Shown: positions 1 to 8,235 of the stretch, one piece after another
Position numbering within the stretch: position 1 is the first letter of the stretch
Layout of the letters: the number at the start of each line of letters is the position of its first letter
The notes under the pieces: model-generated
Databases searched by the model: none
Told to the model about the DNA's origin: nothing
The model's input: the letters and a program-made list of their open reading frames with translations, nothing else
Translations under genes and position numbers: made by a program
Source: Geobacter sp. AOG1
Lineage (GTDB): Bacteria; Desulfobacterota; Desulfuromonadia; Geobacterales; Geobacteraceae
Direction: 5' to 3'
Length of the DNA: 64,000 nt
NCBI RefSeq assembly: GCF_019972315.1
Contig: NZ_BLIZ01000001.1
Coordinates: 1,686,513-1,750,512 of the forward strand

Positions 1-327
1 ACAGTGGCCGCTGAAGGTGCAATTCTCTTTCTTCTTCCTCTTGCTAGCGACACATTCCACCAGCATCACATCGCCTTCCGTTGCCTCGATGATCTCCCTG
101 ACGGTGATCAGTTCCGGACTGCGTGACAGGTAGTATCCCCCCCGGGGTCCTCGTTTGCTCTTCAGGATGCCGTTCTTCTTGAGACTCTGGAATATCTGTT
201 CCAGGTAGCGGGGGGATATCTCCTGGCGGCGGGAGATGTCCTGGATCTGGGTCGGCAGATTGCCTGAATTGTAGGCGATGTCAAAGAGGGCGCGCAGCCC
301 GTACCTGCTTTTGGTCGAAAGTCGCAT
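1..327 (-). CDS. Rrf2-family transcriptional regulator (3' end cut by window edge)
   Basis: Reading leftward from the ATG at 327, the protein begins MRLSTKSRYGLRALFDIA, the typical Rrf2/IscR winged-helix start, followed by the recognition-helix region SPRYLEQIFQSLKKNG and the wing KRGPRGGYYL. Three cysteines near residues 92, 103 and 109 (C-x10-C-x5-C) sit where IscR/NsrR-type members bind an Fe-S cluster, so a cluster-sensing DNA-binding role is likely. A GAGG ribosome site lies about 6 nt before the ATG. The frame is open to the window edge, so at least 109 residues are present and the end is missing. It diverges from the TPR gene at 665. The target genes cannot be told from this window. 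Confidence 0.9.
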   Translation of the reverse strand, partial: MRLSTKSRYGLRALFDIAYNSGNLPTQIQDISRRQEISPRYLEQIFQSLKKNGILKSKRGPRGGYYLSRSPELITVREIIEATEGDVMLVECVASKRKKKENCTFSGHC

Positions 328-664
328 GGGGTACCTCGTGTACGATTTGCCATTCAATCTACTATACTTTATCACCATTATCAAGAAAATGGCACATGTT
401 GCGCGCCCATTCACCACAACGGTACTGCTGTATTCTGCCACACCCTTTCCGGGTGACATTCTTTTCCGTGAAACTAAATCGAGCAAATTTTTCGGGGTTT
501 TCAGCTATTTGGCGGGATGGGTAATTGCTTTCCCCCGGCAAAATCCTCGGGCTTAACGGTTAAACGTCCATTCTGTCTGCTGCTGCGGTTTTTCCTTTCC
601 GGCTGGCGCGGTTATTGAATATTACTGATTAATAAATTGATTCAACCGGTTAGCGAGGAGAGTC
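328..664. other. Intergenic region between divergent genes
   Basis: A 337-base AT-rich stretch separates the leftward Rrf2 gene from the rightward TPR gene. On the minus strand a TATAGT -10-like hexamer lies near 357-362, upstream of the Rrf2 start. Next to it are two direct TTATCA copies nine bases apart near 369-382, which could be a regulator site. A GCGAGGAG ribosome site precedes 665. I see no credible coding frame or strong hairpin. Confidence 0.4.
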
Positions 665-1108
665 ATGCCTGCCGAGGAAGCAACGGAACTTTATGCAAAA
701 GGACTGGAAGCGCTGGAAAACGGTCATTACTACCTGGCCCGCACCTGCTTCGGACGGGCATACGAACTGGAACAGTCGCCCCGCACCAGCTCCTACCTTG
801 GGCTCGCACTGGCCAAGTCCACCGGCGGTTTCCCCCAGGCCATCGCCTTCGGCCGCGATGCTACATCCCAAGATCCTGAAAACCCGGTCTACTATCTCAA
901 TCTCGGCCAGATCTATCTGTTGGCCGAACAGCGCCACGAAGCCCTGATCATGTTCAGGTTGGCGCTCCATCATGGGGCTGACTCATCGGTCGTCTACGAG
1001 CTTGAAGCACTGGGTGAGAGGAAGCCTCCCCTTTTCAGGAACTTGCCGCGGAGCCATCCGCTCAATAGGTATCTCGGCCTGTTGCTGAGCAGGCTCGGGC
1101 TCAGGTGA
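665..1108 (+). CDS. Small tetratricopeptide-repeat protein
   Basis: A 147-residue soluble protein made mainly of TPR-like helix pairs: residues about 10-40 (LYAKGLEALENGHYYLAR), 45-75, and 78-108 (NPVYYLNLGQIYLLAEQRHEAL), each with the small/large residue spacing of TPRs. Such proteins act as protein-protein scaffolds; no partner can be named. The ATG follows a GCGAGGAG ribosome site. The stop codon lies in the first unit of a GTGAAAA heptamer array, so the last residues (LGLR) border the repeat. There is no signal peptide or membrane segment. Confidence 0.8.
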   Translation: MPAEEATELYAKGLEALENGHYYLARTCFGRAYELEQSPRTSSYLGLALAKSTGGFPQAIAFGRDATSQDPENPVYYLNLGQIYLLAEQRHEALIMFRLALHHGADSSVVYELEALGERKPPLFRNLPRSHPLNRYLGLLLSRLGLR

Positions 1109-1157
1109 AAAGTGAAAAGTGAAAAGTGAAAAGTGAAAAGTGAAAAGTGAAAAGTGA
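1105..1157 (+). repeat. GTGAAAA heptamer tandem array
   Basis: Seven perfect GTGAAAA units in tandem plus a partial eighth (GTGA). The stop codon of the upstream TPR gene (TGA, 1106-1108) lies in the first unit. Related heptamer tracts occur after dnaB (3441-3525), after the FNT channel gene (45291-45332, GGTGAAA units) and in short form near 29702. Confidence 0.95.
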
Positions 1158-1256
1158 GGGCGTCGCGGGACTGGACGCCCTTTACTGTTTGAAAAGGGGA
1201 AGGTGCCGTCGGGCAAGTGATTGACTGCCACCTGCTCCGGTGGTACCTTTGCCCCC

Positions 1257-2021
1257 ATGCGGACGACGGAGTGTGAATCGATTATCCTCGGGGCCACGGA
1301 CTACGGGGAAGCGGACCGTCTCGTGACCTTTTTTTGTCATGAGCATGGCAAGCTGCGGGGGGTCGCTCGAGGAGCGAAACGAAGCCGTCAACGATTTGGC
1401 GGGGCGCTGGAACCATTTGCCCGCCTCCACCTCCAGGTCAGTCTGAAGGAGGGACTGGTGCGGATACAGGGGGCGGACATTCTCACTGTCTTTCCCGGAA
1501 TCCGCACGGACCTGGGCCGCATCGGCTGCGCGGGCTATGCCTGCGAACTGGTAGACCGCCTGCTGCCGGAGGGGGGTGCCAATCCCCGCTTGTTCCGGCT
1601 TCTCGCCGCCTTCCTCGAATTTCTGGATCACTCTCCCTATGCCGAATCGGCCCGTCGTTTTTTCGAGATAAACCTGCTGAACATTCTCGGTTACCGGCCG
1701 GCACTGGAACATTGCGCAGGCTGCGGCGCCGGGCTGGCCGGCCTGGAAAGACTGGGCTTCAGTGCCACTGCCGGTGGGATTCTGTGCCGGAACTGTGGTA
1801 CCGGATCCATGCCGGTTACGGCTGCCACCGTCACCCTTCTCCACCGTTGCCTCTCAACCGGCCGCTTCGGTGCCGTCGATTTCCCGCCTTCGGCGCTGGC
1901 GGAAGCCGGGAAACTCCTCGATGCGAGCATTGCCATTCACCTGAGCCGACCCCTCAATTCTCTCGTTTTTCTCTGCGAACTCAAAGAACAGGCGCCGGGC
2001 GGTTCCATCCAAAATGATTGA
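1257..2021 (+). CDS. recO: DNA repair protein RecO
   Basis: RecO binds RecR and single-stranded DNA and helps load RecA onto SSB-coated gaps in recombinational repair. The 254-residue product has the N-terminal OB-fold segment (MRTTECESIILGATDYGEADRLV, given here as a landmark only for residues 1-23 split: MRTTECESII then LGATDYGEADRLV), the conserved GKLRGVARGAKRS basic motif at about 35-48, and a zinc site with HCAGCG near 155-160 and CRNCG near 182-186. The length fits the family (about 240-250). An upstream in-frame start would add 12 residues with no family match, so I chose the ATG at 1257. It is followed closely by dnaB, whose promoter overlaps the recO stop codon. Confidence 0.95.
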   Translation: MRTTECESIILGATDYGEADRLVTFFCHEHGKLRGVARGAKRSRQRFGGALEPFARLHLQVSLKEGLVRIQGADILTVFPGIRTDLGRIGCAGYACELVDRLLPEGGANPRLFRLLAAFLEFLDHSPYAESARRFFEINLLNILGYRPALEHCAGCGAGLAGLERLGFSATAGGILCRNCGTGSMPVTAATVTLLHRCLSTGRFGAVDFPPSALAEAGKLLDASIAIHLSRPLNSLVFLCELKEQAPGGSIQND

Positions 2022-2046
2022 CCGGCGCGGTGAGCCGGGTTATAGT
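2018..2046 (+). promoter_or_regulatory. Likely sigma-70 promoter for dnaB
   Basis: TTGACC (2018-2023), a 17-base spacer, then TATAGT (2041-2046). The -35 box overlaps the recO stop codon (2019-2021) and the promoter lies 42 bases before the dnaB start, so dnaB can be transcribed independently of recO. Confidence 0.6.
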
Positions 2047-2087
2047 ACGCGTTCGATTCTCCACCAGAAAAGTCACGGATTGAGGCG

Positions 2088-3437
2088 ATGGCAGCAGTAG
2101 ACCTGAGAAAACTTCCCCCCCAGAGTATCGAAGCGGAAATGTCGCTCCTTGGCGGCATCCTCATCGACAACGATGCGATCAATCGGGTAATTGAGATACT
2201 GGAAGTGGATGATCTCTACCGGGAGTCGCACCGCAAGATCCTGCGGGCAATGATTGAGCTCAGCGAGCGAGGGGAGCCGTGCGACCTCATTACCATGTCC
2301 GATATCCTGAAGAAGAAGGGGGACCTGGAAGAGGTCGGCGGCGGGGCGTACCTGGCCACCCTCGTCGATTATGTGCCGACCGCTGCAAACATCGCCTACT
2401 ACAGCAAAATCATCAAGGAAAAGGCGGTGGTGCGCAAGCTGATATCTGCTGCCACCGAGATCGTCACCCAGGGGTACGACGAGCAGGTGGAGGTGGAGAA
2501 GCTCCTGGACGGAGCCCAGAAGGTGATCTTCGAGATATCCGAGAACAAACTCCGCCCCGCCTTCGTGCAGGTTGGCGCCGTTCTCAAAGATACCATCAAG
2601 AATATCGAGAAGCTCTACGAGAAGAAAGAGCACATCACCGGCGTCCCGACCGGCTTTACGGATCTGGACGAAAAAACCGCCGGTTTCCAGCGCGGTGACC
2701 TTATCATCATTGCTGGCCGCCCCTCCATGGGAAAGACCGCCTTCGCCCTCAATATAGCCCAGTATGCGGCGATCCATGCCGACCAGCAGCAGCCGGTCGC
2801 CGTCTTTTCCCTGGAGATGAGCAAGGAACAGCTGGTGACCCGCCTCCTCTGTTCCGAGGCCCGCATCGATGCCAGCCGGCTCCGCACCGGACACCTCATC
2901 GATTCCGACTGGGACCGGCTTGCCCGGGGGGCAGGAAACCTACACGAAGCGAAGATTTTCATCGACGATACCCCGGCCATTTCCGTACTGGAGATGCGGG
3001 CCAAGTGCCGTCGCCTCAAGGCGGAGCACGGCATTGCCTTGATCGTGGTCGACTACCTCCAGCTGATGCGGGGTGGATCCAACCCCGAATCCCGCCAACA
3101 GGAGATTTCCGAGATCTCCCGCTCCCTCAAGGCGCTTGCCAAGGAGCTTGATGTGCCGGTGGTGGCCCTTTCCCAGTTGAACCGCGGATTGGAAAGCCGC
3201 ACCGACAAACGGCCGATGATGAGCGACCTCCGCGAATCGGGTGCCATCGAGCAGGATGCCGACGTGATCATGTTCGTCTATCGTGGCGAAGTCTACGAGA
3301 AGGAGAACGAGGAGTTGAAGGGGAAGGCGGAGATCATCATCGGCAAGCAGCGTAACGGACCGATCGGGATAGTCGATCTAGCGTTCCGGGGGGAATACAC
3401 CCGCTTCGAGAACCTGAGCCGGCGGGACGAATATTAA
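2088..3437 (+). CDS. dnaB: Replicative DNA helicase DnaB
   Basis: The hexameric 5'-3' helicase of the replication fork. The N-terminal helical domain (residues about 8-110; PPQSIEAEMSLLGGILIDN) binds primase. The RecA-like motor follows, with Walker A GRPSMGKTA near 209-217, Walker B LIVVDYLQLM near 320, and the arginine-finger/DNA-loop region near 370-400 (SDLRESGAIEQDAD). Length (449 aa) is standard and there is no intein. Starts at the ATG after GATTGAGGCG. It is followed by a heptamer-based inverted repeat. Confidence 0.97.
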   Translation: MAAVDLRKLPPQSIEAEMSLLGGILIDNDAINRVIEILEVDDLYRESHRKILRAMIELSERGEPCDLITMSDILKKKGDLEEVGGGAYLATLVDYVPTAANIAYYSKIIKEKAVVRKLISAATEIVTQGYDEQVEVEKLLDGAQKVIFEISENKLRPAFVQVGAVLKDTIKNIEKLYEKKEHITGVPTGFTDLDEKTAGFQRGDLIIIAGRPSMGKTAFALNIAQYAAIHADQQQPVAVFSLEMSKEQLVTRLLCSEARIDASRLRTGHLIDSDWDRLARGAGNLHEAKIFIDDTPAISVLEMRAKCRRLKAEHGIALIVVDYLQLMRGGSNPESRQQEISEISRSLKALAKELDVPVVALSQLNRGLESRTDKRPMMSDLRESGAIEQDADVIMFVYRGEVYEKENEELKGKAEIIIGKQRNGPIGIVDLAFRGEYTRFENLSRRDEY

Positions 3438-3440
3438 TAC

Positions 3441-3525
3441 GGTGAAAAGTAAAAGGTGAAAAGAAAAAAGTGAAAAGTTTGAATCAATACTATGAACTTT
3501 TTACCGTTCACTTTTCACTTTTCAC
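3441..3525. repeat. GTGAAAA-type heptamers arranged as an inverted repeat
   Basis: The left side has GGTGAAAAGT, AGGTGAAAAG and AGTGAAAAGT units. The right side has the complement (GTTCACTTTTCACTTTTCAC). They can fold into a long A/T-rich hairpin between dnaB and lpxA. This is the same unit as the tandem array at 1105 but with opposed arms, so it may slow or end transcription from dnaB. Confidence 0.75.
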
Positions 3526-3543
3526 GAATTAGAGAGGTATACC

Positions 3544-4338
3544 ATGATAGATCCTTCGGCACGCATCAGCCCGACTGCGACCATCGCTCCGGATGCGGAG
3601 ATCGGCCCCAACGTCATCGTCGGCGACCACTCGTCGGTGGGGGGCGGCACCCGGGTCATGGCCAACGCGGTCATCGGCCCCTGGACCACGGTCGGCTGCA
3701 ACAATACCATCCACTACGGTGCCATCGTCGGCCACGATCCCCAGGATTTCGGCTACCACGGCGAGGAAAGCTACCTGGAGCTGGGGAACGGTAACATCAT
3801 CCGGGAGTATGCCACCATCCACCGGGGAAACCGCGCCGGGACGAAAACGGTGGTCGGCAACGAGAACTTCCTCATGATCCAGTCCCATGTGGCCCACAAC
3901 TGCATCCTGGGAAACAATATCATCGTTGCCGGGGGCTCGCTCCTTGCCGGACACGTGGAGGTGGCGGACCGGGCCATCATCTCCGGCAACTGCGTGGTCC
4001 ACCAGTTCTGCCGCATCGGCGGGTTTGCCATGATGCGCGGCCTCTCCCGCACCTCCCGCGACGTTCCTCCCTACTGCATCATGGACGAGACCCACACCGT
4101 AAAGACCCTCAACCTGGTGGGTCTGCGGCGCAATGGTTTCGACCAGAAACGGGTCCGGGCCATCAAGAACGCCTTCGCCGTCCTGTTCCGGAGCGGTCTC
4201 AACATGCCGAACGCCGTGGCCAAAGTGGAAGCGGAGCTGGAAGTGACCGACGACGTGCGGCACCTGCTCGACTTCATCAAGTCCTCCAAGCGGGGGGTGT
4301 GTTTTGGGAAAGGGCAAGCCGTGGGAGATTTCGATTAA
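3544..4338 (+). CDS. lpxA: Acyl-ACP--UDP-N-acetylglucosamine O-acyltransferase (LpxA-type)
   Basis: First enzyme of lipid A synthesis: moves a 3-hydroxyacyl chain from ACP to UDP-GlcNAc. The 264-residue protein is a left-handed beta-helix built of hexapeptide repeats (residues 1-180), with the catalytic histidine region SHVAHNC near 117-123, the later HQFCRIGG segment near 160, and the LpxA C-terminal helical part (GLRRNGFDQKRVRAIKNAF, RSG). LpxA rather than LpxD is favoured by the full C-terminal domain and the absence of an N-terminal uridine-binding domain. Unusually it is not beside lpxD, fabZ or lpxB, so it may be a second copy. Start ATG follows AGAGAGGT. Confidence 0.85.
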   Translation: MIDPSARISPTATIAPDAEIGPNVIVGDHSSVGGGTRVMANAVIGPWTTVGCNNTIHYGAIVGHDPQDFGYHGEESYLELGNGNIIREYATIHRGNRAGTKTVVGNENFLMIQSHVAHNCILGNNIIVAGGSLLAGHVEVADRAIISGNCVVHQFCRIGGFAMMRGLSRTSRDVPPYCIMDETHTVKTLNLVGLRRNGFDQKRVRAIKNAFAVLFRSGLNMPNAVAKVEAELEVTDDVRHLLDFIKSSKRGVCFGKGQAVGDFD

Positions 4339-4366
4339 GGCCGGGGCAGAACAGGCAAAATCTTTA

Positions 4367-4452
4367 TTGACGCAGAGACGCAGAGGCGCAGAGAAGGCAT
4401 AATCTGAAAAGAGTTTTTTGGGGTTCCCCGCGTCTCTGCGCCTCTGCGTCAA
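4367..4452. repeat. Intergenic inverted repeat with CGCAGAG units
   Basis: Left arm TTGACGCAGAGACGCAGAGG and on (4367-4394), right arm CGTCTCTGCGCCTCTGCGTCAA (4431-4452). An exact 16-base match (ACGCAGAGGCGCAGAG) exists between arms. Each arm is itself a run of about 8-base CGCAGAG(A/G) units. It may serve as a terminator for lpxA or be a mobile intergenic repeat. Confidence 0.75.
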
Positions 4453-4498
4453 GGTTTTAACTACGTAACACTCTATTCCAATGAGCAAGGATATGACC

Positions 4499-5809
4499 AT
4501 GACAACTTACAACCCCTTACGGGAACTGCCGGCGAGCGCCGGCTACAAGGCGGGGGACGTGTTCGTCCTCTGCGGAGAGCTGTTCGGCCGCGGCTATGCC
4601 AATGGCATTATCGACGAGGCGCGCCGGGCCGGCATGACCATCATCGGTACAACCGTCGGGCGCCGTGACGCCGACGGCACACTTCGCCCCCTGAACGACG
4701 CCGAACTGGCAGAAGCTGAGGCGAACCTGGGGGGTAAGATCATCAATGTCCCGCTGGAGGCCGGTTTCGACATGGAGCCGGACGGCAGCGGCAGCACTCC
4801 CCTGGATCAGCTCAAGGGGATAAAGACCGACGAGTGGGAGGCGGTTCGCCTGAACTGGGAGGGGATCGAGGCATCCCGCCAGGCGGGTATCCGGCGCTTC
4901 ACCGCCAATATGACCTGCGTGGCGACGGAACTGGAACGACTCATCCCCTCCGGGGCGAACGTGCTGTTCGTCCACTCCATGGCAGGCGGCATTCCCCGGG
5001 CACGCATATTCATGCCGCTCCTGAACAAGGTGTTCAAGGGGCAGGGGGAGCGCTTCATCAGTTCGGAGACATTCTGGAATTCTGAACTGGGACGGCTCTG
5101 CCAGCTCTCCTTCGACGAGGTGACGGCCGACACGTTCCGTTACCTCATTGACGCCACGGCTGCCATCCGGTCACGCAACATTAGCGCCGGCGGCAGGGTG
5201 AGCTACGTTGCCTACGGCTACCACGGCTGCGAAGTGCTCGTCAACGGCAACTACACCTGGCAGACCTACACTCCCTATTTGCAGGGATGGGCCAAGATAC
5301 GCCTGGAGGATGTGGCTACGGCCGCCTGGGGGGAAGGGGTGCATGCGACGGTATTCAACTGCCCGGAAATCCTGACCAACTCCAGCGCCCTCTTCCTCGG
5401 CGTGGAAATATCCCTCTATCCACTCCTGGCCGCCCTTGAGAAGGAGGGTGACGGCAAGCTGGCACAGCAGGTACGGGAAGAATGCCAGTCGCTGCTGAAA
5501 CCGGATACCGGCATCGGGGACATCCTGGAGAAGGCCAACAGTTACTTGGCTTCACCGGTTTTGGCCCCTTTCGGCGACTATGCCGGATGGCCGCTCCACA
5601 ACACTCCTGAACTTGCGGAGCTGATGCTCGGCTGCTCGGAGGCGCTCATGGGGATGAACGCGAACCCGAAGGAAATCGTCTGCGGGGTCCTTTCCCGGGC
5701 GGTGTTCAGCGGCGTCGGTCGGCTCATGTTCGATACGGCGTGGTCGCCCGCAGCACCGGTTTTCTGGCTGAACCATGACGTGATCGCACGCCGGTTGCTG
5801 AAGGGCTGA
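4499..5809 (+). CDS. Rossmann-fold reductase-like protein, possibly FabMG-type enoyl-ACP reductase
   Basis: A 436-residue soluble protein. The N-terminal half has a nucleotide-binding-like strand-loop-helix (GDVFVLCGELFGRGYANGI, residues about 16-34). A central YGYHGCE and a Y-x(4)-Y-x(6)-K-like stretch (YTWQTYTPYLQGWAK, about 255-269) resemble a dehydrogenase active site. From memory, proteins of this length and sequence are annotated as FabMG-family enoyl-ACP reductase; I cannot verify that here, so treat the function as tentative. An AAGGA site lies 7 bases before the ATG at 4499, favouring it over ATGs at 4481 and 4493. It stands alone between a repeat and a regulator gene. Confidence 0.6.
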   Translation: MTTYNPLRELPASAGYKAGDVFVLCGELFGRGYANGIIDEARRAGMTIIGTTVGRRDADGTLRPLNDAELAEAEANLGGKIINVPLEAGFDMEPDGSGSTPLDQLKGIKTDEWEAVRLNWEGIEASRQAGIRRFTANMTCVATELERLIPSGANVLFVHSMAGGIPRARIFMPLLNKVFKGQGERFISSETFWNSELGRLCQLSFDEVTADTFRYLIDATAAIRSRNISAGGRVSYVAYGYHGCEVLVNGNYTWQTYTPYLQGWAKIRLEDVATAAWGEGVHATVFNCPEILTNSSALFLGVEISLYPLLAALEKEGDGKLAQQVREECQSLLKPDTGIGDILEKANSYLASPVLAPFGDYAGWPLHNTPELAELMLGCSEALMGMNANPKEIVCGVLSRAVFSGVGRLMFDTAWSPAAPVFWLNHDVIARRLLKG

Positions 5810-5855
5810 CGACGTAGTCGATCATTACCCAATCCACTGAAGGTGACGAGCGCTT

Positions 5856-6551
5856 ATGCCCCAGAAGGTGCTGCTGGTCGATGATGTCAACATGTTCCTG
5901 GAGCTGATGAAGGGGTTCCTCAAACTCTCTTCCGTGCACGTCCTGACCGCGAGCGACGGGGCGAAAGCGCTGGAGATCGCCCGGCGGGAAGTGCCCGCCC
6001 TTGTCTTCATGGATCTGCATATGCCGAACATGACCGGCGACGAATGTTGCGCCCGTCTCAAGGCCGACCCGTCTCTCCGGAACATCCCGGTCATCATGCT
6101 GACCGCCGACGGGAAGGAGGATGACCGGGTCCTCTGCATCAAATCGGGATGCGACGATTACCTGACCAAGCCGATTGACCGCAACGTCTTCCTGGACAAG
6201 GCGCGCCACTTCATCCCGAGCATCGACCGGCGCGACCGGCGTGTCCCCTGTGTCGCCAAGGTCAAATTCCGGGTCTTCGGCATCACCCTCTCCGGCGACG
6301 TTGTGAACATGAGCGAACATGGCATCTACGTGGCGGCCACCTGTGCGGTGGAACTCGGGACGACCATGGACCTGGTCTTCGCCCTCCCGGACGGGAAGGG
6401 GTCGGTTGTCCAGACCAAGGGACGGGTCGCCTGGGTGAACGGTGGGGCTACGCGGCTGAAGGGGAGCCTCCCCGAAGGATTCGGGGTTGAGTTCATTGCC
6501 ATGACTGAGGAGTCGACCGTCGCCGTGCGTGCCTTCATGGGGGCAGGCTGA
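5856..6551 (+). CDS. Response regulator with receiver and PilZ domains
   Basis: The receiver domain (residues 1-120) has acidic pocket D9/D10, phospho-acceptor D53, T83 and K105 (DYLTKP). It is joined to a PilZ domain (about 125-228) with the c-di-GMP-binding RRDRR (125-129) and NMSEHG (151-156, the [DN]xSxxG motif). It should therefore combine phosphorylation and c-di-GMP inputs, with no DNA-binding output, probably acting by protein contact on motility, pili or surface behaviour. No histidine kinase is adjacent. A strong terminator follows at 6579. Confidence 0.9.
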   Translation: MPQKVLLVDDVNMFLELMKGFLKLSSVHVLTASDGAKALEIARREVPALVFMDLHMPNMTGDECCARLKADPSLRNIPVIMLTADGKEDDRVLCIKSGCDDYLTKPIDRNVFLDKARHFIPSIDRRDRRVPCVAKVKFRVFGITLSGDVVNMSEHGIYVAATCAVELGTTMDLVFALPDGKGSVVQTKGRVAWVNGGATRLKGSLPEGFGVEFIAMTEESTVAVRAFMGAG

Positions 6552-6578
6552 AGGAGTCGGGGGATAAGTGATAACGGG

Positions 6579-6608
6579 AAAGGGGGACCATGCGGTCCCC
6601 CTTTTTTT
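6579..6608 (+). terminator. Rho-independent terminator after REC-PilZ gene
   Basis: AAAGGGGGACC / GGTCCCCCTTT stem with a short ATGC loop and a run of seven T. It is nearly symmetric, so it could also stop leftward transcripts such as the RNA candidate at 6808-6639. Confidence 0.9.
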
Positions 6609-6638
6609 GCGAGCCTTCTTAATCAATAGCGAATTGAC

Positions 6639-6808
6639 GTGCTGGCGGAGTCCCGTCCGTTACAGTCGAGCCCTCTGCTGCGAACCTTGACCATCTTCAT
6701 TTCATAACGGGCGACGCCGCAGTTTCCCGTGGATGCCTCCGAGGAAACTTTCGGCGGGCGTTCGCTGCCGCTCGGTCTCTCTCTCCACTCCCGAGACCCC
6801 GCCAGCAC
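6639..6808 (-). ncRNA. Candidate rod-shaped structured RNA (about 170 nt)
   Basis: On the minus strand the ends pair over 17 consecutive positions (6808-6792 with 6655-6639) with two G-U pairs; on the plus strand the same two positions would be A-C mismatches, so the leftward transcript is the better folder. Inside, CGAGC (6774-6770) pairs with GCUCG (6671-6667), GCGAAC (6765-6760) with GUUCGC (6685-6680), and CGCCG plus AGUUUCC pairs with GGAAACU plus CGGCG, giving one long rod with an asymmetric bubble after the closing stem. The rod-with-bubble shape recalls 6S RNA, but I see no diagnostic sequence and do not name a family. It lies upstream of the terminator at 6579-6608. No convincing protein is encoded in 6609-6949. 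Confidence 0.5.
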
Positions 6809-6949
6809 GCTTCCACTTTTCCCGGAAAGTATGTGTAGAGACGAATGTACGCTGCTTCAGTGTTGATGGGTTTGAGTTTCATCGGCGCTAATCCGCTGTT
6901 ACCAGCGTTAATCTGCGCTCAATTGTCGTTAATCTTTTTATACGGCGCG

Positions 6950-7840
6950 TTATCCCTGAATGGCGACCGGCATGGCGCGACCGGGAATCTCGGACATGGC
7001 GAGGGGGGCGACTGGGGCAGTTGGGCCTGCCTCTTCGGCCACCTCGGCGAGGGTGACGAAGCGGACTCCCCGTTGGGTGAGTCGGGTGAGGAGGTCGGTA
7101 AAGACTTGCGACATTGCCATTCCCTCGAATTCGGTGTGGATGGTGTGGACGTTGAGTCCTGGCTTGAGAAGCGTGAGGTAGTGGTCGTTGATGGTTTCGG
7201 GGGTGATGCCGTTCTCACCGAGCAGTTCGTCCATGGTGGGCCAGGTGGTAGGGATCTGCAGGGTGCGAAAGGTTCTCCCGTCCATGACCGGGTAGAAAGG
7301 GTGGCTGCCGCGGCAGTCGCTGCAGTAGGAGAGGTGCATGGCGTCCTGCACCTCCAGCGAATCTGCGGAAACCGTCCATCCCGGCGCGGCCGTGGTCAGG
7401 GCACGGTGGCCGAGAACCTCCTGGTAGAGAGCGCTTGCCTTGCCCAGTTCCATGGCGGTCACCGGCTTGGGGAACCAGGGGAGGTAGTCGTGCCACTTCA
7501 CGTGGTCCCAGCAGTGGATACCGACCACGTGCCCGGCCTTCTCGGTCATTTTAAGGACTTCGGGGAGCTTCGCGGCGATGATGGGGGGGGGAAGGAGGGT
7601 GCCGGAAAGGAGGGTCCGCAGGCCGAACGCGGAGGGTGCCCCGCTGCGGAGTTGCTTTTTCAGGAAGCCGGGGCGGAAGATGCGGCGGATCGCTTTTCCC
7701 GAGTTGTCCGGACCCATGGAGAAGTAGAAGGTACCCCTGATGCCGAACCGTGCCAGGATGGCAAGCAGGTTCGGTACGCCGTCGCGGGTGCCGACGAAGG
7801 TGTCGATGTCTACTTTCAGTGCAATAACTGGCTGGTTCAT
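6950..7840 (-). CDS. arnD: 4-deoxy-4-formamido-L-arabinose-phosphoundecaprenol deformylase ArnD
   Basis: Removes the formyl group from undecaprenyl-phosphate-L-Ara4FN, giving the donor for lipid A modification (cationic peptide resistance). Length is 296 aa, equal to the enterobacterial enzyme. It has the NodB-type fold with the catalytic acidic motif KVDIDTF near residues 9-15, the zinc-histidine segment GIHCWDHVKWHD near 107-118, and the APGW motif near 155. It is split from the other arn genes by a convergent-facing tldD-type gene, so it has its own promoter or is read from upstream. No arnE/arnF flippase genes are present in the window. Confidence 0.88.
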   Translation of the reverse strand: MNQPVIALKVDIDTFVGTRDGVPNLLAILARFGIRGTFYFSMGPDNSGKAIRRIFRPGFLKKQLRSGAPSAFGLRTLLSGTLLPPPIIAAKLPEVLKMTEKAGHVVGIHCWDHVKWHDYLPWFPKPVTAMELGKASALYQEVLGHRALTTAAPGWTVSADSLEVQDAMHLSYCSDCRGSHPFYPVMDGRTFRTLQIPTTWPTMDELLGENGITPETINDHYLTLLKPGLNVHTIHTEFEGMAMSQVFTDLLTRLTQRGVRFVTLAEVAEEAGPTAPVAPLAMSEIPGRAMPVAIQG

Positions 7841-8235
7841 GTGTTCGTTTCGGGAAAGACGGGAGGATAGAGTCGCCGCTCGGTTCCGGCTGCCGGCTCA
7901 CTCTACCTTTACATGGACGGAAATACAAGAGTTTTTCGGCTGAGGGGTGGATGTGGTATCCATCGGGGATGGATTGACCGCGGCGTCGTTGATGAGACAT
8001 GTCAAAATAATGTTCATTAATAAAAAGCTGTGCTATAAGACGGGTAGGGGCTATTTTAAGATATCATTGGACTTACATGAATTAGCCACCGACTTCTGAA
8101 GAGGCTATAAGATGTTAACTGCAATAGTCTCCAACGAGAGGTTAAACCGGCTGCCGCAAAAACTTCGCGGCCCGGTGATCCAGCACCGTCAACGAATATA
8201 TGGACACCACCACCCCATTCCCCCGGAGGACGCAC
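7841..8235. other. Intergenic region between arnD and tldD-type gene
   Basis: A 395-base stretch between two divergent genes. It is AT-rich around 8000-8130 (for example a GCTATAAGA sequence near 8032-8040), where promoters for either side could lie, and has a GGAGG ribosome site just before 8236. Short frames here do not resemble known proteins. I see no strong hairpin. Confidence 0.35.

Noticed and set aside
1105-1157. The heptamer array as a CRISPR
   Set aside because: Units are seven bases long with no spacers.
6639-6808. Known riboswitch classes (c-di-GMP-I, cobalamin, TPP), tmRNA, RNase P or SRP RNA for the rod-shaped RNA
   Set aside because: None of the conserved sequence motifs of these RNAs are present; only the general shape resembles 6S RNA.
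6697-6882. A 61-codon minus-strand frame over the RNA candidate
   Set aside because: Arg-rich, no ribosome site, and it covers a region better explained by RNA folding.
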